From CAIVSN01 sp036171455 (GTDB taxonomy: Bacteria; Patescibacteriota; Gracilibacteria; BD1-5; UBA2023), in contig JAVHRB010000058.1 of assembly GCA_036171455.1 (NCBI GenBank), forward strand, positions 1-9,942: a DNA stretch of 9,942 bases, given 5' to 3'. Shown piece after piece: positions 7,097-9,942 of the stretch (position 1 is its first letter; every line of letters starts with the position of its first letter). The notes under the pieces are model-generated. The model did not search any database and had not been told where the DNA came from. It saw only the letters and a list, made by a program, of their open reading frames with translations. The translations under genes were made by a program, and so were the position numbers.

Positions 7097-8077
7097 ATGA
7101 AACATCAAGTTATCATTGATAAAATCTTCGAATTGTGGACCTCGAGCCAGTCTATTTTATTGACGGGGGCATCGAATTTGGATGGAGACGCTCTGGGGTG
7201 TCTTTTGGCACTTCAGGATTTGGCATGGGTCCAAGGCAAGGATGCTGTTATTGTAAATGAAAAACCGCTTTCGACTCTCTATGGTTTTTTGAATGTTTCA
7301 GAACGCGTTTTAACCACGGTTCCTGAAAAAAAATATGATGTGGTTTTCATTTGTGATACGGGCTCTTTCGAGATGCTCGGGGCTATTTATACCCAAAATC
7401 CAAAAATTTTTACGAATACTCCTATCGTTAATGTAGATCATCATGCATCGTGTTACGGTGATGTTTGTTGGTCCACCTGTGGATATGAGAATACTTCAGC
7501 CACGATGATGGTAGCTAGGCTTATCGAATTTGGTTCCTGACTTCAATCTATCAGTAGAAATATGGCTACGTACTTACTTTTGGGATTATATTATGATACG
7601 GAATGTTTCCGAAATGCGAATACTTCTATTGAGGGATATAGATTTGCTGCAAAAATGATGGAATTATGAGCGGATCATAATTTTTTGATTCGTAACTTAT
7701 ATCAAAGTACTGATCCGGCCTACGTCTGACTCTATGGTGAAGTACTCACAAACCTCAAGCCAATTCAAAAATGAGATGGATTCGTTGGTATTATAACCCA
7801 AGAAATGTTCTGACGAAGAAACATATCCGTCGACAGTCTTGGAAATGAATTTGTGAATGACTATCTCCGATCTGTAAAAGCAAAATACGTCATTCTTTTG
7901 AAGGAAACCGTCGAATGAGGATATCGTATGTCATTTCGTTCCAAAGATGAAACATACGATATGCGTCCACTTGCTAGAAAATTTTGAGGTGGAGGACACA
8001 TGTTGGCAAGTGGGGCTTTTACAAATATATATTTACTGAATGAAATTTTTGATATTATTGAATCACATATTTTTTAA
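7097..8077 (+). CDS. DHH/DHHA1 phosphoesterase, NrnA-like (nanoRNase / pAp phosphatase)
   Basis: 326 residues, the length of the NrnA family, which degrades very short RNAs or dinucleotides and removes the 3' phosphate of pAp, using Mn2+ in the cytoplasm. Visible motifs: NLDGDALG (27-34, Asp29 and Asp31), VVFICDTGS (Asp87), the signature VDHHA (Asp114, His115, His116), LGLYYDTECF with a further metal-binding Asp, and the C-terminal DHHA1 substrate loop GGGGHMLASGAF (297-308). Seven TGA codons are read as Gly, including the first Gly of GGGGH (7985-7987). The His that normally opens motif I (HxxPDxDA) is Ala25 here, which may weaken metal binding or change substrate. Start ATG 7097 is supported by the adjacent -10 box. 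The neighbouring phnA-like gene begins 11 bases after the stop. Confidence 0.88.
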
Positions 8078-8088
8078 TTTATATTCAT

Positions 8089-8304
8089 ATGGATGATACT
8101 CTTTCTCCCATCACTAAAGACAGTAATGGAAATATCCTGGAAAACGGGGATTCAGTAATCCTCATTAAGGATCTAAAAGTCAAAGGTTCAAGTACTACCC
8201 TGAAACAATGAACTGTTTACAAAATTCGACTTACCGATGACCTAGAAGAAGTGGAATGCAAGGACTTGGTTTTAAAGACCTGTTTTATAAAGAAAAAGAA
8301 ATAG
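8089..8304 (+). CDS. phnA: PhnA/YjdM C-terminal domain protein, stand-alone
   Basis: 71 residues that match the C-terminal domain of YjdM (formerly PhnA): KDSNGNILENGDSV, then IKDLKVKGSS, LKQGT and IRL, ending in a basic tail FIKKKK. The E. coli protein is about 111 residues and begins with a zinc ribbon (two CPxC pairs); that part is absent here, and the upstream sequence offers no room for it. The segment before the tail is also shortened. TGA at 8209-8211 encodes Gly41, which is glycine in E. coli, further support for recoding. The old name 'alkylphosphonate utilization' does not reflect a proven role, and the function is unknown. It lies 11 bases after the DHH gene, so read-through from that gene is likely. 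AT-rich hexamers just before the start are ambiguous as a separate promoter. Confidence 0.85.
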
Positions 8305-8339
8305 TAGTTCAACAGGATAGTGGATTGCAAGATTTTGTT

Positions 8340-8367
8340 TTGAATTCAAATGGACTCATGGTATACT
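8340..8367 (+). promoter_or_regulatory. Promoter of the LamG prepilin gene
   Basis: TTGAAT (8340-8345) and TATACT (8362-8367) are separated by 16 bases, a good sigma-70-like promoter with the same spacing as that at 699-726. The leader to ATG 8399 would be about 25 bases. The AGGA at 8394-8397 is too close to the ATG for a standard ribosome binding site. Confidence 0.55.
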
Positions 8368-8398
8368 TTCGCTACCTACTTGCTAAATTTTCTAGGAA

Positions 8399-9733
8399 AT
8401 GAAAAATTCAAATTCGAAATTAAGATTGAATTGATTTTTTTTGAAGTGAACAAAGTTTACATTTGGTTTCACCCTCGTAGAGCTTATCGTTGTTATCACG
8501 ATACTTGCTATTCTCGGTACGATTGGATTCATTTCTATACAGGGATATTCCTCCTCTGCCAGGGATAGTTCTCGTATTAGTAATTTGGTAAATTTACAGA
8601 AATGACTCACACTTTTTCAAGTAGTCGGATGAACTTTTCCCATGCCCGAGAGTCCGATTTCCGTTTTTGCTTCCGGTACCCTTTTTGCTTACCAATGATT
8701 TGCTCGTGACCAAGTCACGAATATTGCGAAACTCTCGGCAGGAACTTCTAGAGATCCGCTGGATCCCAGTATATTTACTACTTACACAGTAAATGCTATT
8801 CAAACAAAAATGCAACTCATGGCATTTCTTGAAGATGGAAGCAAAGTAACAGCAATGCTTAATCCTTTATCGGGGATGTATCAAGCTCATGCTGCTACTT
8901 CTACCAGCTATGCCACGAGAACTCCCATGACAAAGGGGGATAGTATTGGAATCCTTATTGGAACTGGTTCTAATTTGAATCAGCCTGTACAGGAGCTTCT
9001 TAACGCTACTTTTACTGGAATAGACATAGTATGAACCAGTACTGACTACACTATGTATATGAATAAAACCCAGCAGTTTTCTGGAACGGGAGTAGTTTTG
9101 AAGGCAGCGATTGCCGGAGATGGGCTGGTAGGGTATTGGAGTTTTGATGAAGGGGTAGGGACTGTAGCTTATGATAGAAGTGGGAATGAAAACACTGGAA
9201 CTCTGAGCTGATCTACTCTTCCAACATGGACGGTTGGAAAATTGTGAAAATCACTGAGTTTCAGTGGATGATATATAACAATACCAAGTTCTCCAACATT
9301 AGATAATGTGACACATGTCACAGTATCTGCATGGGTTAATAGCACTTCATGGTCTGATACAGATAGGAAATGAATATTCATTCATGGGCTTTCTTACTAT
9401 TTGACGGTTAATCCAGATGGTTTTGTCTGTATTTATGCCTATGGTAAAAATCCAGAATGATATCATTGTGATACTACATCACTCCCTCTCAATTCCTGGC
9501 AACAATTGACTATGACTACTAACAATATAGGATTCAAATTATATATAAATGGACAATTAAGACTTTCTAAGGCATCCTTTGGAAAGATGAAATTTGCTTC
9601 GGAAAGAAGTTCTATTGGTTCAGAATGGAGTGAAAACGGTAGATATTTTAACTGACTTATCGATGAAGTCCGAATCTATAATCGAGCCCTCTCAGATTCA
9701 GAAATACAAACCCTCTATAATGCAACAAAATAA
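8399..9733 (+). CDS. Prepilin-like surface protein with C-terminal LamG/concanavalin-A-like domain
   Basis: 444 residues, continuous only with 12 TGA codons read as Gly. The N-terminus is a class III (type IV pilin / pseudopilin) signal: a basic leader, then FGFTLVELIVVITILAILGT, with predicted cleavage after Gly23, mature Phe1 and the conserved Glu at +5. The hydrophobic helix is followed by a middle region (about 60-240) that I do not recognise. From about residue 242, GLVGYWSFDEGVGTVAYDRS starts a LamG-like jelly-roll domain; VSAWVNSTSW, YLTVNPDG, GFKLYINGQL and FNGLIDEVRIYNRALS continue its pattern to the end. Such domains bind carbohydrates or surface ligands, so this is probably an adhesive pilus or pilus-tip protein. 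An in-frame TAG lies two codons before ATG 8399, which fixes this start as the first ATG. The next gene begins 36 bases after the stop with nearly the same N-terminal DNA. Confidence 0.9.
8465..8566 (+). repeat. Prepilin N-terminal module, copy 1
   Basis: This 102-base segment encodes GFTLVELIVVITILAILG and the next 16 residues up to SSSARD. It matches 9809-9910 at 98 of 102 positions, and the four differences are all silent third-position changes. The similarity stops abruptly on both sides. Confidence 0.92.
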
Positions 9734-9769
9734 CATTTCTTAATTACTCCTACTTTCTATTTTTCTCTC

Positions 9770-9942
9770 ATGAAAAAATTAAAATTTCAAGCACAAAAGA
9801 TACTCCACGGATTCACCCTCGTCGAGCTCATCGTTGTTATCACGATACTTGCTATTCTCGGTACGATTGGATTCATTTCCATACAGGGATATTCCTCCTC
9901 TGCCAGGGATTCTGCTCGAGTATCCGACGTAGCTACTATCAG
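9770..9942 (+). CDS. Prepilin-like protein, N-terminal part (continues beyond window)
   Basis: 57 codons are visible. A basic leader (MKKLKFQAQKILHG) precedes FTLVELIVVITILAILGTIG, with predicted prepilin peptidase cleavage after Gly14 and Glu at +5 of the mature protein. The mature N-terminus is identical in protein sequence to the LamG prepilin through SSARDS; after that the two diverge (ARVSDVATI here). Type IV pilins and pseudopilins assemble through this helix into pili or secretion fibres in the cell envelope. The C-terminal domain lies outside the window. Upstream, a weak TTCTAT (9755-9760) ends nine bases before the ATG, and there is no Shine-Dalgarno sequence. The gene follows the LamG prepilin by 36 bases without a terminator, so it may be co-transcribed. 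No TGA occurs in the visible part. Confidence 0.9.
   Translation, partial: MKKLKFQAQKILHGFTLVELIVVITILAILGTIGFISIQGYSSSARDSARVSDVATI
9809..9910 (+). repeat. Prepilin N-terminal module, copy 2
   Basis: Second copy of the 102-base direct repeat at 8465-8566, with four silent differences. The leader peptides upstream and the sequences downstream are unrelated between the copies, so only the cleavage site, the hydrophobic assembly helix and a few following residues are conserved. Confidence 0.92.

Noticed and set aside
8465..9910. Direct repeats as insertion sequence or transposon ends
   Set aside because: The repeats are coding, in frame, fall exactly on the pilin N-terminal module, and no transposase or inverted termini are seen.

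Overview
The window comes from a bacterium that reads UGA as glycine (genetic code 25), which points to the Candidate Phyla Radiation lineages Gracilibacteria (BD1-5) or Absconditabacteria (SR1). The sequence cannot decide between the two. I count 35 in-frame TGA codons in seven genes, many at glycines that are invariant in the family: GVVPE, DDAAGEAFDK and MGLGFPGG in TsaD, SAPGS in RlmE, GGGGH in the DHH phosphoesterase. Every complete gene ends in TAA or TAG. Read with the standard code, the baseplate-J-like, tsaD, DHH, phnA and pilin genes look broken; read with UGA = Gly they are intact.

Layout. (1) 3-599: C-terminal part of a secreted protein with a fibrinogen-like domain. (2) 733-5109: a tight plus-strand cluster of a TPR protein, an FtsA/PilM-like actin-fold ATPase, a single-pass membrane protein with a baseplate-J-like domain, and tsaD (tRNA t6A synthesis), with gaps of a few bases or overlaps. 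(3) 5156-6157: a membrane-anchored DsbA-like thiol oxidoreductase with a strong terminator. (4) 6213-6429: a hexamer tandem repeat and a frameshifted coding remnant. (5) 6432-7043, minus strand: rlmE, divergent from (6) 7097-8077, an NrnA-like DHH phosphoesterase, followed by (7) 8089-8304, a stand-alone PhnA/YjdM C-terminal domain. (8) 8399-9733: a prepilin-like protein with a C-terminal LamG domain, and (9) 9770 to the window end: the start of a second prepilin whose N-terminal 102 bp is almost identical.

How the parts fit. Housekeeping genes for translation and nucleotide turnover (tsaD, rlmE, nrnA-like) sit among cell-surface genes: pilin-like proteins carrying adhesive domains (LamG, fibrinogen-like) and a disulfide oxidoreductase that could fold their cysteine-containing domains. 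The actin-like ATPase and the membrane protein next to it may form an envelope or division complex (inference). Several genes have a -10 hexamer only 6-7 bases before the start codon and no Shine-Dalgarno sequence, which suggests leaderless transcripts.

The features most worth a second look are the duplicated prepilin module joined to different C-terminal domains, the leaderless promoter layout, and the uneven use of UGA between genes.
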